Below are positions 41,773 through 52,314 of a stretch of 64,000 nucleotides of DNA, in pieces (position 1 is the first letter of the stretch; every line of letters begins with the position of its first letter). The DNA is taken from the NCBI RefSeq assembly GCF_003285015.1, contig NZ_QMFB01000025.1, positions 1 through 64,000 on the forward strand, in the 5' to 3' direction. Source of the stretch: Paenibacillus contaminans (GTDB lineage Bacteria > Bacillota > Bacilli > Paenibacillales > NBRC-103111). Under the pieces are notes generated by a model that was given only the letters and a program-made list of their open reading frames with translations, searched no databases and was not told the origin of the DNA. Both the position numbers and the translations under genes were made by a program.

Positions 41773-44460
41773 ATGGAACATAAAGGATTCGAGCAGCTTC
41801 GAAAAGGGACATTCGGCGGCGGGGGCGGCAATCTGTTTGTCGATGCGAGCGGAATCATGCGCCGCATTATGGACAATGATTTGCGCGGCAACGGCTGTTT
41901 TGATCTTGTGCTGCCGAATTCGCACGGATACATGGAACGCGCTCCCACTTATGTGTACACCGCTGCGGGGGAGGGCTGGGCGAAAGCTCAGCTCCCTCAT
42001 GACAGCGGCTGGAAACCGATCGCAGCCGACGTAGACGGTGACGGCTATTTGGACTTAATCGTCCTGAATGGTGAGAACGGGGTCACGTCCGAATTGCAGT
42101 CGTACATTTATTGGGGCGGGCCGCAAGGCTTGACGGGTGAACGCACCGCCTTCGACACGATCGGCGCTTACGATGCCGCTGTCTGCGATATAAGCGGAAG
42201 CGGCCTCAAGTCGGTCATCTTCGCGACTTCGTGGCAGGACCATCACAATCCGGGCATACCGATGTACCAGAAGGTGTATGAACAGACAGCCCCGCGCGAG
42301 TTTGCCGATAGGACGGAGCAATACAAGCTGGCGGGAACAGCGACCGTATCGCTGATTTGCGAAGATTTGAACGGAGACGGTTATCCCGAGCTTGTACTGG
42401 CGAATTATCGCGAAGGTTATCACTATGATGTCGAATCGACGATCTATTGGGGCGGCGTCGGCGGATTTCATACGACAGATCCAACCAGGCTGCCTACGCG
42501 CTATGCCGTTCAGGTTCAAGCCGCCGACCTGAACGGCGATGGCTGGAAGGAGATTATTTTTACCGGCGGAAATACGATCACGATTTATTGGAACCGTGCC
42601 GGCCGGTTTGCGGCAAATGATTGCAAGGTGTTGGAAATTCCCGGTCTGCAAGGCCAGTTCATACAAGGGATGCTGACGACCGATATTGCTGATATCGATT
42701 GCGACGGTATCCCGGAGCTGGTTATCGGCACGATAGACGGCGTAGAAATCCGAAAGACGGACCGTTTGGAGGAGATTTGGCAGAAGCTGCCGTGCTACGG
42801 ATGTTCCTGGGTCAAGACGGCGGATATTCGCAATACGGGGCGGCTGGACATTATTACTTCTCACTATTGCACGACCCAAACATACGATACCCAGTCTCTC
42901 GTCTTCTGGAATCGTGAAGCAGGGTTTAGCGCAGAGCATGTGACGGCGTTCGATACGCATGGGCCGATGGGGTGCCTGGCGGCCGATTTGGACAATGACG
43001 GAATCAAGGAAATCGTATTTTGCAATACGATGAGCGGTCCATCGCAGTATGATCCGGAGTTCCCTGTCTTTGTCTATTACGGAACGGATGATTATCAGTA
43101 TAAAACCGAAAACCGCAAGCATTATCCGGTCAACGCGATGTGCCATACTTATGCGGCCGCCGATGTGGATAATGACGGGTTCACCGAGCTGCTGGTCACT
43201 ACAATGAATGGTATTCGTATTTTTAAAGGGACGGCTGACGGGCCGGACCCGGGGCAATATGTCGACTTGCTTCATCCGTCTGCCGAAAACGGGGAGCAGG
43301 GGCGGCTCGTAGGCGGTGTGATTGTAAGCGATTACAATTGCGATGGCTGGCTCGATGTGATGATGGTGCCGTGGGTGCTGGAACATACAGAGGAAGACTT
43401 GAATGATTCTGTGTACATTTTTTTCGGGGGACCTGAAGGTTATTGTGCGGATCGACGTCAGTTATTGCCGGCATTCACCAAAATGTCGCAAGCGGTTTTG
43501 CTGGCCGACATTAACAATGACGGCTATGCCGATTTTCTCTATGGCGACGGTGAAGGGCATATCGGCGTTTATTATGGAGGACTGCAAGGCTTCGAGCTGG
43601 AGCGGACGGGCCGTATTACGCTTAAGGAGTATAACGGGGCGCCGATTATGGGCATTGCGGCTGCGGATGTGGATCAGGACGGCTGGCTGGAGTTGTTCGT
43701 TACGACGGCCGGACATTATACGCGTAAAGCAAGCCATGTTTATGTGCTGAAAGACGGGAGACAAGGGTATCCGGAAGCGGCAAGCACGCGGTTTGAGACT
43801 GGGGGGACAACCGGATTTGCCGCTTTGGCAGATATGTACGGGAGCGGAAATCTCGATTTGCTGCTTCCGTTCTATTCGACGACAGAAACCCGCGAGCTGC
43901 CGGCACGCATTTTCCGGGGAGATGGTCAGGGGAATTTTGATTGGGAGCATCCTCAATGTATGGATTGCCTGTCTTCCATCGCATTTACGCCGGTGGACTT
44001 GAATGGCAATGGATACCCGGATCTGTTCATATGCTGCCATCGCAACGACCTCGGCCATATGGTCAATTCCAAGCTCATTATGAATGGGCCGGATGGACTC
44101 GATTTTGATCATGTGCAGGAAATTGCCGGATACGGACCGCATAATTTTACCGCGGTACAGCAAGGGAACAGCTATGACCGGAGCGACAAGGAATATTACA
44201 AGTCTCCAGTATTCGCTTGCGAACAGCCTACGCGGATTTCATGGGCAGGCGAAACGCCATATCGAACAGCGATAACATTCCGCGTAAGATTCGGCGGCAG
44301 TGAAGAGGAGACGGAGAATGCCGCATGGAGCGCAGTGATTGCGGTGAGCGGAACGACGATCAGCGCGCCGACCGGAAGCGGCTTTATGCAATATGAGGCG
44401 TGCTTCTGCGCTCCGGGTTTCGTGAACTCGCCAAAGCTTAAAGCGGTCATAATCGAATAA
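41773..44460 (+). CDS. FG-GAP/VCBS-repeat beta-propeller protein without signal peptide
   Basis: An 895-residue protein formed from at least ten repeats of the FG-GAP type with Ca-binding-like loops: DVDGDGYLDL, DLNGDGYPEL, DLNGDGWKEI, DIDCDGIPEL, DLDNDGIKEI, DVDNDGFTEL, DYNCDGWLDV, DINNDGYADF, DVDQDGWLEL and DLNGNGYPDL. These usually make seven-bladed propellers outside the cell, yet no signal peptide is visible. ATG 41773 is chosen because GGAG ends five bases before it; GTG 41767 is also in frame. No catalytic motif is seen. It may bind a large glycan or be exported by another route. Confidence 0.75.
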   Translation: MEHKGFEQLRKGTFGGGGGNLFVDASGIMRRIMDNDLRGNGCFDLVLPNSHGYMERAPTYVYTAAGEGWAKAQLPHDSGWKPIAADVDGDGYLDLIVLNGENGVTSELQSYIYWGGPQGLTGERTAFDTIGAYDAAVCDISGSGLKSVIFATSWQDHHNPGIPMYQKVYEQTAPREFADRTEQYKLAGTATVSLICEDLNGDGYPELVLANYREGYHYDVESTIYWGGVGGFHTTDPTRLPTRYAVQVQAADLNGDGWKEIIFTGGNTITIYWNRAGRFAANDCKVLEIPGLQGQFIQGMLTTDIADIDCDGIPELVIGTIDGVEIRKTDRLEEIWQKLPCYGCSWVKTADIRNTGRLDIITSHYCTTQTYDTQSLVFWNREAGFSAEHVTAFDTHGPMGCLAADLDNDGIKEIVFCNTMSGPSQYDPEFPVFVYYGTDDYQYKTENRKHYPVNAMCHTYAAADVDNDGFTELLVTTMNGIRIFKGTADGPDPGQYVDLLHPSAENGEQGRLVGGVIVSDYNCDGWLDVMMVPWVLEHTEEDLNDSVYIFFGGPEGYCADRRQLLPAFTKMSQAVLLADINNDGYADFLYGDGEGHIGVYYGGLQGFELERTGRITLKEYNGAPIMGIAAADVDQDGWLELFVTTAGHYTRKASHVYVLKDGRQGYPEAASTRFETGGTTGFAALADMYGSGNLDLLLPFYSTTETRELPARIFRGDGQGNFDWEHPQCMDCLSSIAFTPVDLNGNGYPDLFICCHRNDLGHMVNSKLIMNGPDGLDFDHVQEIAGYGPHNFTAVQQGNSYDRSDKEYYKSPVFACEQPTRISWAGETPYRTAITFRVRFGGSEEETENAAWSAVIAVSGTTISAPTGSGFMQYEACFCAPGFVNSPKLKAVIIE

Positions 44461-44540
44461 GGAAGCTTTCCGTGGACGGAAGCGGTAAACCCCGCGGTCT
44501 GAAAAAATCAGAGAAACGTTGAAGGGAGATACATGCAGGT

Positions 44541-47500
44541 ATGGAAAATCGGCAAATAAGCAGAAAGCTGTTCGTGTTATTGCTTGCTTTATGTCTGTTG
44601 CTTCCCGTTAACTTACATGTTGTACAGTACGCGCAAGCCGGTGCCGTCCAGCTTGCGGGTCATGATCCGGTCGGCATCGTGGTCGGCGTCGTGATGGAGT
44701 ATGATACCGATGGAACGAAGCCGCTTCAGCCTTATCATTTTCCGTCGGCATTTTCGTTAGACTATCACGAACGCAGCATTGGCGCCTATTTGGGGAATGC
44801 CCGAAGTATCGCAAAGGCGGAGTTATGGAATTGGGATCGGCCAAACGGCGATTCGACGCGGCAAACGGAAGAGGATTATCGAATCTATCGCAGCGACGAT
44901 AACGTTACGTATCAGTTGGTGAGCGATTGGACGATGCAGGAGGAGGTAAGGGAAGGGCGGGTTGTGCATACGTTCCAGTTCGGTATGGCGCTTAACGCTC
45001 GGTATCTCAAGTTTCATTCGCTGTACAGCGACGAAAATCCGACTTTCACCATTAGCGGCGCGGACAGCATAAAGCTGTTCCCTGCAGACGAAGGAACGGA
45101 TTTGGCGGAAATAACGGATAAATCAATCGGCATTGTGATGGAGCATGATACCGGGGGAGCGGCGGCGCTTCAGCCTTACAGTTTCCCATCGGCCTTTGCG
45201 TTAGACTACCGCGAACGCAGCATCGGCGCAGATTTGGGGACTGTGCGAAGTGTGGCGAAGGCGGAGCTATGGAATTGGAGCCTGTCAACCAACACTTCGA
45301 CAAGGCAAACGGAAGACTACTACGAAGTATATCGCAGCGACGATAACCTGACGTATCAGTTGGTGAGCGACTGGACGATGCAGCAGGACATAAGAGAGGG
45401 CCGGATTGTGCATACGTTTCAGTTCGGCGCTGGCGTCCAGGCACGCTATATCAAGTTCCATTCGCTGCATAGCGACGACAATTTTTCGTTCGGCATCGGC
45501 GACGCGGGAAGCATGGTCTTTTTTGCCCCGAAAGAGCAACCGGAATTGCTGGAAGTCACGGATAAAGCAGTAGGCGTCGTGATGGAAAACGATTTCGGAG
45601 GAGCGTCGTCCCTGCAGCCTTACGGTTTTCCGTCGGCTTTTGGACTGGACTATCGCGGACGCAGCATTGGCGCTGACTTGGGGACTACCCGAAGGATCGC
45701 AAAGGCGGAGCTATGGAACTGGAATCAGCCAGCCACTGCTTTTCTGCGGCAAACGGCAAGTGATTATGAAATCTATCGCAGCAACGATAATATCAACTAT
45801 CAAATAGTCGACGGCTGGACGATGCAGGAAGAGGTAAGAGAAGGCCGGATCGTGCACACGTTTCAGTTCGCTGCGGCCGTCAAGGCCCGCTATCTCAAGT
45901 TTCATTCGCTGCACAGCGATGACGGCGGGACGTTCGCCATTAGCGATGCGGCGAGCATCGTCTTATTTGCCACGGATGAGCAGACCGATTCGAGCGAAAT
46001 CACGGATAAAACAGTCGGGATCGTGATGGAGAACGACACCGGCGGCGTTCTGCCCCTCCAACCGTATAGTTTCCCGTCGGGATTTTCGCTGGACTATCGT
46101 GAACGCAGCATCGGCGCCGACTTCGGAGCCGTTCGCGACATTGCCACGGCGGAGTTATGGAACTGGGTTCAGGCGAACGGCGCTCCGACGCGGCAGACGG
46201 CAGACGATTATGAAGTGTATCGCAGCGACGATAACATGTCGTTTGCTTTGGTGAGCGATTGGACGATGCAGGAGGAAATCAGGGAAGGGCGAACCGTGCA
46301 TACGTTCCGCTTCGGTACAGCCGTCCAAGCCCGGTATCTCAAGTTTCATTCGCTGTACAGCGATGACGACGCCACGTTTACCTTTAGCGACGCGGACAGT
46401 TTGAAGTTTTTTGCAGCCGATCGTTCCGAGCAGCTAATCGAAGTAAGCACGAAAAACGGTTTGGTCCTGCTCCATGATAACGGCAGTTTGCCGCTGGATA
46501 GCTGGGACTTTACCGGAGCGGCCGCGCTCGATTATTTAAACCGCAGCGTCGGTTCCGATCTTGGACAAGTGCGAACGATCGCCAGGGTGGAGATCATGAA
46601 CAACAAGGGGACGACCCGTCAACGCGCCGAGGATTACGAAGTCTACGTCAGCGATGATAATCGGTCCTATCGTCTTGTCACGCAATGGTCGTTTCATGAA
46701 GAGGGACGGCAAAATTTTCAGAGGGCTCATGTGTTTGAATTTGGAGATGGCATCAAAGCCAGATATATCAAGTTTCGAACGTTGTATGAAGACGAATTGG
46801 CCGATTTCGTCATAAGCCGAATGCAGAAGGATATTAAAGTATACAGCAAGGCGGCGCTGCCTGCCGACTTGGCGGAGGCTGACCGTAAAACAAGCTATCT
46901 TCCCGAGGATTCGGCTCCATGGAACGGGACATTCGCTCAGTGGGGGAGAAGCGGTCAATCGGTAGTTCTCGATACTTACGAAACGAGTGTCGGTATCGAC
47001 ATCGGCAACCGAAACATATTGGGAAGGATCGAACTGTGGGATAACGATGCGGAGACCCGTATTCAGCGAACTGACTATGAAATCTATGCGAGCAACGATA
47101 ATAGCAGCTACGAGCCGATCAGCTTCTGGCTGTTCTCCGCAAAAATCGTTGGAGGGCGTTTAGTTCACCAAATCGATTTCCCTGAAGGGCTTGCCTATCG
47201 GTATGTCAAGGTCAAGACGGGATTTGCCGGCTCCTCCGGAGGAACGTTTACGCTCGCCAATTTGCAAGCCGATCTGAAAGCGTTTCTTAGCCCGGCTATG
47301 GCGACGGTTACGCCGGCCTCCAGCGAGGTCGCCGCTCCTGCCCGCGCAGGATTTATACCCGGGGATGCACTGCCTTCCCATACGGCGGTAAGCAACTGGG
47401 GGGACGCGGCTTCGCTGGATATGGATGAAGCTCAGCTTAGCATCGGGGTTGACTTCGGTTCCGACAAGCCGGTTTACGCCGTTCAATGGCGCGACTCCGA

Positions 47501-50500
47501 TGCGACATCGAGATTGGGGCAGGCTGATTATACGGTGTACGGGAGCAGCGACAATGAACATTACGAGCTGCTGGAAGGATGGACATTCTCAGCTTTTACG
47601 TTGAACGGCCGGCTCCATCATCGCATCGAATTTGCGAATCCGGTATGGTTCCGCTATATGAAAGTTCATCAATCCTATGCGGATTTGGACGGCACCTTTC
47701 ATTTGCTAAACGCGCAAGAGGATATTCTGGCATTTACGGAACGTCTTACCTATGAATTGGCGGCTGACGGAGTCGGCTATCTGAACGAAGACGCCGATCC
47801 GGAAAGCGGAGGATTGACCCATTGGGGAGCGACAATGCCGCTCTTCATGGATGAGGCCAAACGAAGCGTAGGCATCGATCTGCATGACGTCAAAGACATC
47901 GGAGCGATCGAGCTGCGCAGCGCCAACGCCACAAGGATGAATCAGGAGCACTACAGCATCTATGAGAGCGACGACAATACCGCGTATACGCCCGTTCACG
48001 ATTGGACGTTGACCGTCAGTGAAATATCCGGTCATGTCGTTCATCGCATCGCGTTCACCGGTCTGCGCGCGCGATATGTGAAAATAACGAGCGTATTCGA
48101 CGACAGCAACGGAACCTTCCTCCTGCAAAACCCGCAGGAAGACATTGCTGCCTATGCGGCGCCTGTCGAGACCAAACTGCCCGGCATCGCCGCCGTGAAG
48201 GAATATGATGGCGTTCCGGCGACAGGGCCGCTTCAGCAATGGGAAGAACAAGCAGGAGCCGTCGCCTTGAATGTGCCCGGGCGAAGCGTCGGCATCGATT
48301 TGGGCTTTACGCGAGCGGTCTCCAAGCTCGAATTGTGGACGTCGAACCTGGAGCATGTGATGAACCGTTCCGACTTTGTTCTGTACGGCAGCGAGGATAA
48401 TGTGAATTATAGCCCGATTACCCGCTGGAATTATCAGGCGGTGCCGACTCGCGGACAGATCGCGTATGTATTTGAATTTTCCGGTATAAGAGCCCGCTAT
48501 GTGAAAGTACATGTCGCTGCGGGAACAGGAGAAGGCGACATCATGCTGGAACATGCCAAGTCCGCGATCAAGGCTTTCCTGGTTACCGGCCAGCAGACGG
48601 CGCATCCGAACGCGCTACCTGCCGTAATCGGCAGCGTTGGCAATGACTTTGCCCCCTATTTAGGCGTGGCTGCCGAATGGGGGTATACGGGAGAGTTTCA
48701 TTTTGACCAGAAGCTGAACAGTGTCGTCGCCGATCTCGGGGAAGCACGGAGCTTTAACCAGATCATGCTTTATGACAACGACAATGATACGCGGCTTCGC
48801 AAACCGGATATTAGCCTTTACGTCAGCCAGGACAATATTACCTATACGAAGCTAGACGGCTGGGAAATGCGGCAGCAGGATTTCCGCACGGTTCTTTATC
48901 ATTTTTCGGCAACGGCGAGGTATGTGAAGGTTCACCAGCATTATGACACCTTGGACCCTACATTTTCTGCGCGCGGCGGAAACATGCAATTTATGATGGC
49001 CGTCATCCAATCGCCTGCGGAGCAATGGCCATTCGGCGGCAATAACGGGTGGACTTATCGTAAAGCAATCGAAATTCAGTCTTCGGTGACGGATGTTGTT
49101 TATGACCGAACGGTTTATATGAGCAACGACAGCTTGGGTATTCCGGGCTTGATCGTGGAAGGCAAGCTGAAGCCGAATGAGGATGATGTGCGATTTGCCG
49201 ACGACGCGGGGGAGGAGCTTCATTTTTATGAGGCCGGGGAAGGGTACTATGTCCGCATTCCATATCTGGAGCCTTCGGCCACGATGACGATCTATATGTA
49301 CTATGGCAATGAGCGCGCGGAGAACGTATCGGATGGATTATCGACCTTCCAGATCGAATACGGCAATCGGACCTTTAAAAGACGCGTGGATTCGCAGGGG
49401 GAGTTCGGTCAGACCAAGACGGAGCTGATGCCGGACGGAAGGCTTATGCAGGCGAGCAACGGGGCAAACGGGATTTTCGTGCGGTTTTCCGGCGATAACG
49501 GCCAAACGTGGGGAGAGCATCAGTTCGTCGCCTATTTGGGCGGGATGGATTGGATGGGCTCGTTTATCCGAGTATCGACCGGAGAACTAATCATTCCTTT
49601 CATTCACGTGACCAACTATCAAACGACCGATTGCTTAACCGCTTGTTCCTCAAAGTTATTTTTTGTCCGATCGCTGGATAACGGGGTGACATGGTCCGAA
49701 CCGACACAAATCAACACCGGCTGGAATTATAACGTGACGGTCACGAGTCCGATTGAACTGGACAACGGCGATATTTTGCAGCCTTTTGGTTACGTGTACA
49801 CAGATAGCGGGGGATTCCGGATTTCCGTCCTATATTCGACAGATAAAGGCGCGACTTGGACGAAGAGCGTAAGCGACATTCAAATCGACAGCGACGGTTA
49901 TGAAGGCGGAACGACGGAGCCGACAGTCGTACAATTATCGGACGGGACGATCAAAATGTTATTCCGTACGCAAACCAAAGGGAAGTATCGCTTGGGCGAA
50001 AGCGTTTCGACGGATCATGGCAGAACGTGGAGTCCGGTGTCCGAATCGTTCGTCTATTCTAGTAATACCCATCCGGCATTGAAAAAATATCATGACGACA
50101 TTCTCTTGCTATGGGCCGGAAACAATACGTTTGGCATGGATTCCTATATCCGAACTCCACTCAACCTAGCCTATTCGAAAGACGAAATGGCGAGCTTTCA
50201 CGGTTACCGGGACGTATTGGCGCGTACTTCCTACCATACTCCGGATGGGTTCATACTGATAATACAGCCGGATATGGGTATAACCGCCGACGGAAGCGCA
50301 ATCTTGACCTACGAATACAAGGGAACAGAATCGTATGACTTGCGAATTGAAGATTTCGACCGGTGGCTCTATCGCAGTCATGGAGGGTTCAGCGGGTTCG
50401 AGTCTTCCGATTTGCTAGGGAATTACTGGTGGCAGCTGTCGGAAAACGTCAAGGTCAGCTACGACCGCAAATACTCCGGGACAGGTTCTTTGCAGTTGAA

Positions 50501-52304
50501 TGATGTTTCCGAGAACGGCCGTACGGAAAGCATCCGGAGTTTCGGGACAGGGATCAGGCAGGGCAGAGTCGATTTCAAAATGTTTGCCGAAAGCTTGGCC
50601 AGTGGCTTTGTCGTTACCCTGAAAGAAAGCTATTCGTACGGGCTGGATGCGCTCGGCTCCATGTTCCAACTGTACGTTACCCCGGAAGGGGAGCTGCAAT
50701 ACCGAAATGCTCTTGGCGGGTGGACGCCATTGCCGGTGCAGACCCAACTGGCATTGAACCAGTGGCATGATGTCGAAATTCGCTTTGACACCGATGCGAA
50801 TACAGCGGAAGTTTTGGTGAACGGCGCAAGCAAAGGAAGCATCGGCTATTACCGGGATGAAAATATTATCAATTACATTCAGGTTTCTTCAGAGAGCCCG
50901 TTACTCGCGGGAACGAATGTATTCCTCGATGATCTGATCATTCAGGATACAAGCGTGGCTATGCCGAGCGCAGCTTCGATCGGTGCGGAGGAACAGTTGG
51001 ATAACGAGGGAACGGAGCCGGAACCGACACCGACACCAACACCAACACCAACACCAACACCAACACCAACACAGACACTGGAACCGACGCCTACACCTCG
51101 ACCGGAATCGACACCGCAAGCAACGCCGGCACCTACGCCGACGCCGGAAGCAAAGCAGGCACCGGCTCGTTCCGGCTGGCTTGATATTGCGGCGGGCGAT
51201 TTGCAGCCGGGAAGCGGCGGAACGGTAACGATCGCCTTGCCGGCAGGTAAGGCCGGCATTACACTTCCGGCGAATGCCCATGAACTAACTGGCGGGCAGC
51301 CGGTAAGCATCACTACAGGCGGGACCGTGCTGACGTTGTCGCCGGAATTGTTGCAGCAGCTCGCAAGCTCGTTGCCGGCAGGTGAACGAAACGATGCCCG
51401 AATATCGTTCGAGATAGGTTCGATAGGGGCGAATGAGGCAGGGAAGGTGCTGAACGGGATTGCCAGTAAAGAGAACGCCAGCCTGACATTGGTCGGAGAT
51501 ATGCGGCAGGTTACGGTTTCTCTTGTTACGAAAGACGGAAAAGAAAGAATTGTCAATGAACTGGGTACTCCTCTGCGTATCGAATTCCCGATCCCGGCCT
51601 CGGCTAAGCGGGAGCTGCTTGGCATCTATGAGATTGGCGACAATGGCCGATTTATTTTCATCGGCGGAACGATTAAAGGCGATACGATCGAAGCGGAGCT
51701 GTCCAAACCCGGACGATACGCCGTTATCGAGTATGATAAAACGTACGCCGATGTCCCGGCCGATCATTGGGCGGCTGATGTTATTCGGGCTTTAACTGCG
51801 AGGCATTTCGTGGAAGGAATCGAGAGTACAAGATTTGCTCCACAGCAAAATGTGACCAGGGCGGAGTTTACGGCGCTGCTCGCAAGATTGTTGAACCTTA
51901 AAGCAACGGTAAAGACAACATTTGGAGATGTTGATGACGACAAGTGGTATGCCGCGGCGATTGCGGCCGCAGTAGAGGCAGGGTTGGTCAACGGCATCGA
52001 CGATACGCATTTTGAGCCGAATCGGGCAGTTACTCGCGAGGAAATGGCCGTGATGCTGGTTAGAGCGTACGAGCGGCTGATTGGTAACCAAGCTGTGGAC
52101 CATTCCGGACAGCCGTCCTCGGCGTTTGACGACGAGCGGCAAATCAGTGATTGGGCCAAACCTGCCGTGAATGCGGCGATCCGGTACGGATTGCTTGATC
52201 CTGACGGGCGGGGAGCAGGGATGTTCGTTCCGGACGGCCATACGACACGTGCCGAAAGCGCGATGGTAATATACCGCCTTTATTCGATGCAGGACGAAAA
52301 ATAG
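44541..52304 (+). CDS. giant SLH-anchored surface protein: ten discoidin-like repeats, DUF2341, sialidase fold
   Basis: A 2587-residue secreted protein. Order: signal peptide (about 1-34); ten discoidin-like (F5/8C) repeats of about 140 residues (about 47-1490), each with VGIDLG or SIGADLG, an IYxSxDN segment and ARYVKxH; a DUF2341 domain (about 1500-1600); a sialidase-like propeller (about 1607-1933) with four Asp boxes (GDNGQTW, LDNGVTW, STDKGATW, STDHGRTW); a LamG-like sandwich; a Thr/Pro linker; a 200-residue beta region; and three SLH domains at the C-terminus. SLH placement is C-terminal, unlike the other two SLH proteins here. It should hold and cut a glycan at the cell surface. Confidence 0.87.
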   Translation: MENRQISRKLFVLLLALCLLLPVNLHVVQYAQAGAVQLAGHDPVGIVVGVVMEYDTDGTKPLQPYHFPSAFSLDYHERSIGAYLGNARSIAKAELWNWDRPNGDSTRQTEEDYRIYRSDDNVTYQLVSDWTMQEEVREGRVVHTFQFGMALNARYLKFHSLYSDENPTFTISGADSIKLFPADEGTDLAEITDKSIGIVMEHDTGGAAALQPYSFPSAFALDYRERSIGADLGTVRSVAKAELWNWSLSTNTSTRQTEDYYEVYRSDDNLTYQLVSDWTMQQDIREGRIVHTFQFGAGVQARYIKFHSLHSDDNFSFGIGDAGSMVFFAPKEQPELLEVTDKAVGVVMENDFGGASSLQPYGFPSAFGLDYRGRSIGADLGTTRRIAKAELWNWNQPATAFLRQTASDYEIYRSNDNINYQIVDGWTMQEEVREGRIVHTFQFAAAVKARYLKFHSLHSDDGGTFAISDAASIVLFATDEQTDSSEITDKTVGIVMENDTGGVLPLQPYSFPSGFSLDYRERSIGADFGAVRDIATAELWNWVQANGAPTRQTADDYEVYRSDDNMSFALVSDWTMQEEIREGRTVHTFRFGTAVQARYLKFHSLYSDDDATFTFSDADSLKFFAADRSEQLIEVSTKNGLVLLHDNGSLPLDSWDFTGAAALDYLNRSVGSDLGQVRTIARVEIMNNKGTTRQRAEDYEVYVSDDNRSYRLVTQWSFHEEGRQNFQRAHVFEFGDGIKARYIKFRTLYEDELADFVISRMQKDIKVYSKAALPADLAEADRKTSYLPEDSAPWNGTFAQWGRSGQSVVLDTYETSVGIDIGNRNILGRIELWDNDAETRIQRTDYEIYASNDNSSYEPISFWLFSAKIVGGRLVHQIDFPEGLAYRYVKVKTGFAGSSGGTFTLANLQADLKAFLSPAMATVTPASSEVAAPARAGFIPGDALPSHTAVSNWGDAASLDMDEAQLSIGVDFGSDKPVYAVQWRDSDATSRLGQADYTVYGSSDNEHYELLEGWTFSAFTLNGRLHHRIEFANPVWFRYMKVHQSYADLDGTFHLLNAQEDILAFTERLTYELAADGVGYLNEDADPESGGLTHWGATMPLFMDEAKRSVGIDLHDVKDIGAIELRSANATRMNQEHYSIYESDDNTAYTPVHDWTLTVSEISGHVVHRIAFTGLRARYVKITSVFDDSNGTFLLQNPQEDIAAYAAPVETKLPGIAAVKEYDGVPATGPLQQWEEQAGAVALNVPGRSVGIDLGFTRAVSKLELWTSNLEHVMNRSDFVLYGSEDNVNYSPITRWNYQAVPTRGQIAYVFEFSGIRARYVKVHVAAGTGEGDIMLEHAKSAIKAFLVTGQQTAHPNALPAVIGSVGNDFAPYLGVAAEWGYTGEFHFDQKLNSVVADLGEARSFNQIMLYDNDNDTRLRKPDISLYVSQDNITYTKLDGWEMRQQDFRTVLYHFSATARYVKVHQHYDTLDPTFSARGGNMQFMMAVIQSPAEQWPFGGNNGWTYRKAIEIQSSVTDVVYDRTVYMSNDSLGIPGLIVEGKLKPNEDDVRFADDAGEELHFYEAGEGYYVRIPYLEPSATMTIYMYYGNERAENVSDGLSTFQIEYGNRTFKRRVDSQGEFGQTKTELMPDGRLMQASNGANGIFVRFSGDNGQTWGEHQFVAYLGGMDWMGSFIRVSTGELIIPFIHVTNYQTTDCLTACSSKLFFVRSLDNGVTWSEPTQINTGWNYNVTVTSPIELDNGDILQPFGYVYTDSGGFRISVLYSTDKGATWTKSVSDIQIDSDGYEGGTTEPTVVQLSDGTIKMLFRTQTKGKYRLGESVSTDHGRTWSPVSESFVYSSNTHPALKKYHDDILLLWAGNNTFGMDSYIRTPLNLAYSKDEMASFHGYRDVLARTSYHTPDGFILIIQPDMGITADGSAILTYEYKGTESYDLRIEDFDRWLYRSHGGFSGFESSDLLGNYWWQLSENVKVSYDRKYSGTGSLQLNDVSENGRTESIRSFGTGIRQGRVDFKMFAESLASGFVVTLKESYSYGLDALGSMFQLYVTPEGELQYRNALGGWTPLPVQTQLALNQWHDVEIRFDTDANTAEVLVNGASKGSIGYYRDENIINYIQVSSESPLLAGTNVFLDDLIIQDTSVAMPSAASIGAEEQLDNEGTEPEPTPTPTPTPTPTPTPTQTLEPTPTPRPESTPQATPAPTPTPEAKQAPARSGWLDIAAGDLQPGSGGTVTIALPAGKAGITLPANAHELTGGQPVSITTGGTVLTLSPELLQQLASSLPAGERNDARISFEIGSIGANEAGKVLNGIASKENASLTLVGDMRQVTVSLVTKDGKERIVNELGTPLRIEFPIPASAKRELLGIYEIGDNGRFIFIGGTIKGDTIEAELSKPGRYAVIEYDKTYADVPADHWAADVIRALTARHFVEGIESTRFAPQQNVTRAEFTALLARLLNLKATVKTTFGDVDDDKWYAAAIAAAVEAGLVNGIDDTHFEPNRAVTREEMAVMLVRAYERLIGNQAVDHSGQPSSAFDDERQISDWAKPAVNAAIRYGLLDPDGRGAGMFVPDGHTTRAESAMVIYRLYSMQDEK
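44680..46857 (+). repeat. Five tandem repeats of about 440 bp within the giant gene
   Basis: Units start near 44680, 45118, 45564, 46008 and 46441. The first four share GAACGCAGCAT-GGCGC and GGACGATGCAGGA at the same places; the fifth and the five later ones are much more divergent. Unequal exchange may change their number. Confidence 0.8.
51024..51074 (+). repeat. Hexanucleotide repeat (ACCAAC)n coding for Thr-Pro
   Basis: Six perfect ACCAAC units and flanking near-copies (ACCGAC) encode the TP linker before the SLH end. The six-base period keeps the frame if copies are gained or lost. Confidence 0.88.
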
Positions 52305-52314
52305 GAGTGGGGAC

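Noticed and set aside
42055-43386. A 443-codon open frame on the minus strand
   Set aside because: It is fully inside the FG-GAP gene, has low-complexity Ile/Arg-rich residues typical of the antisense of DxDxDG repeats, and no ribosome site. The plus-strand protein has clear repeat motifs.
47706-48605. A 299-codon minus-strand open frame
   Set aside because: Antisense of discoidin-like repeats 7-10 of the giant surface protein; composition is not protein-like.
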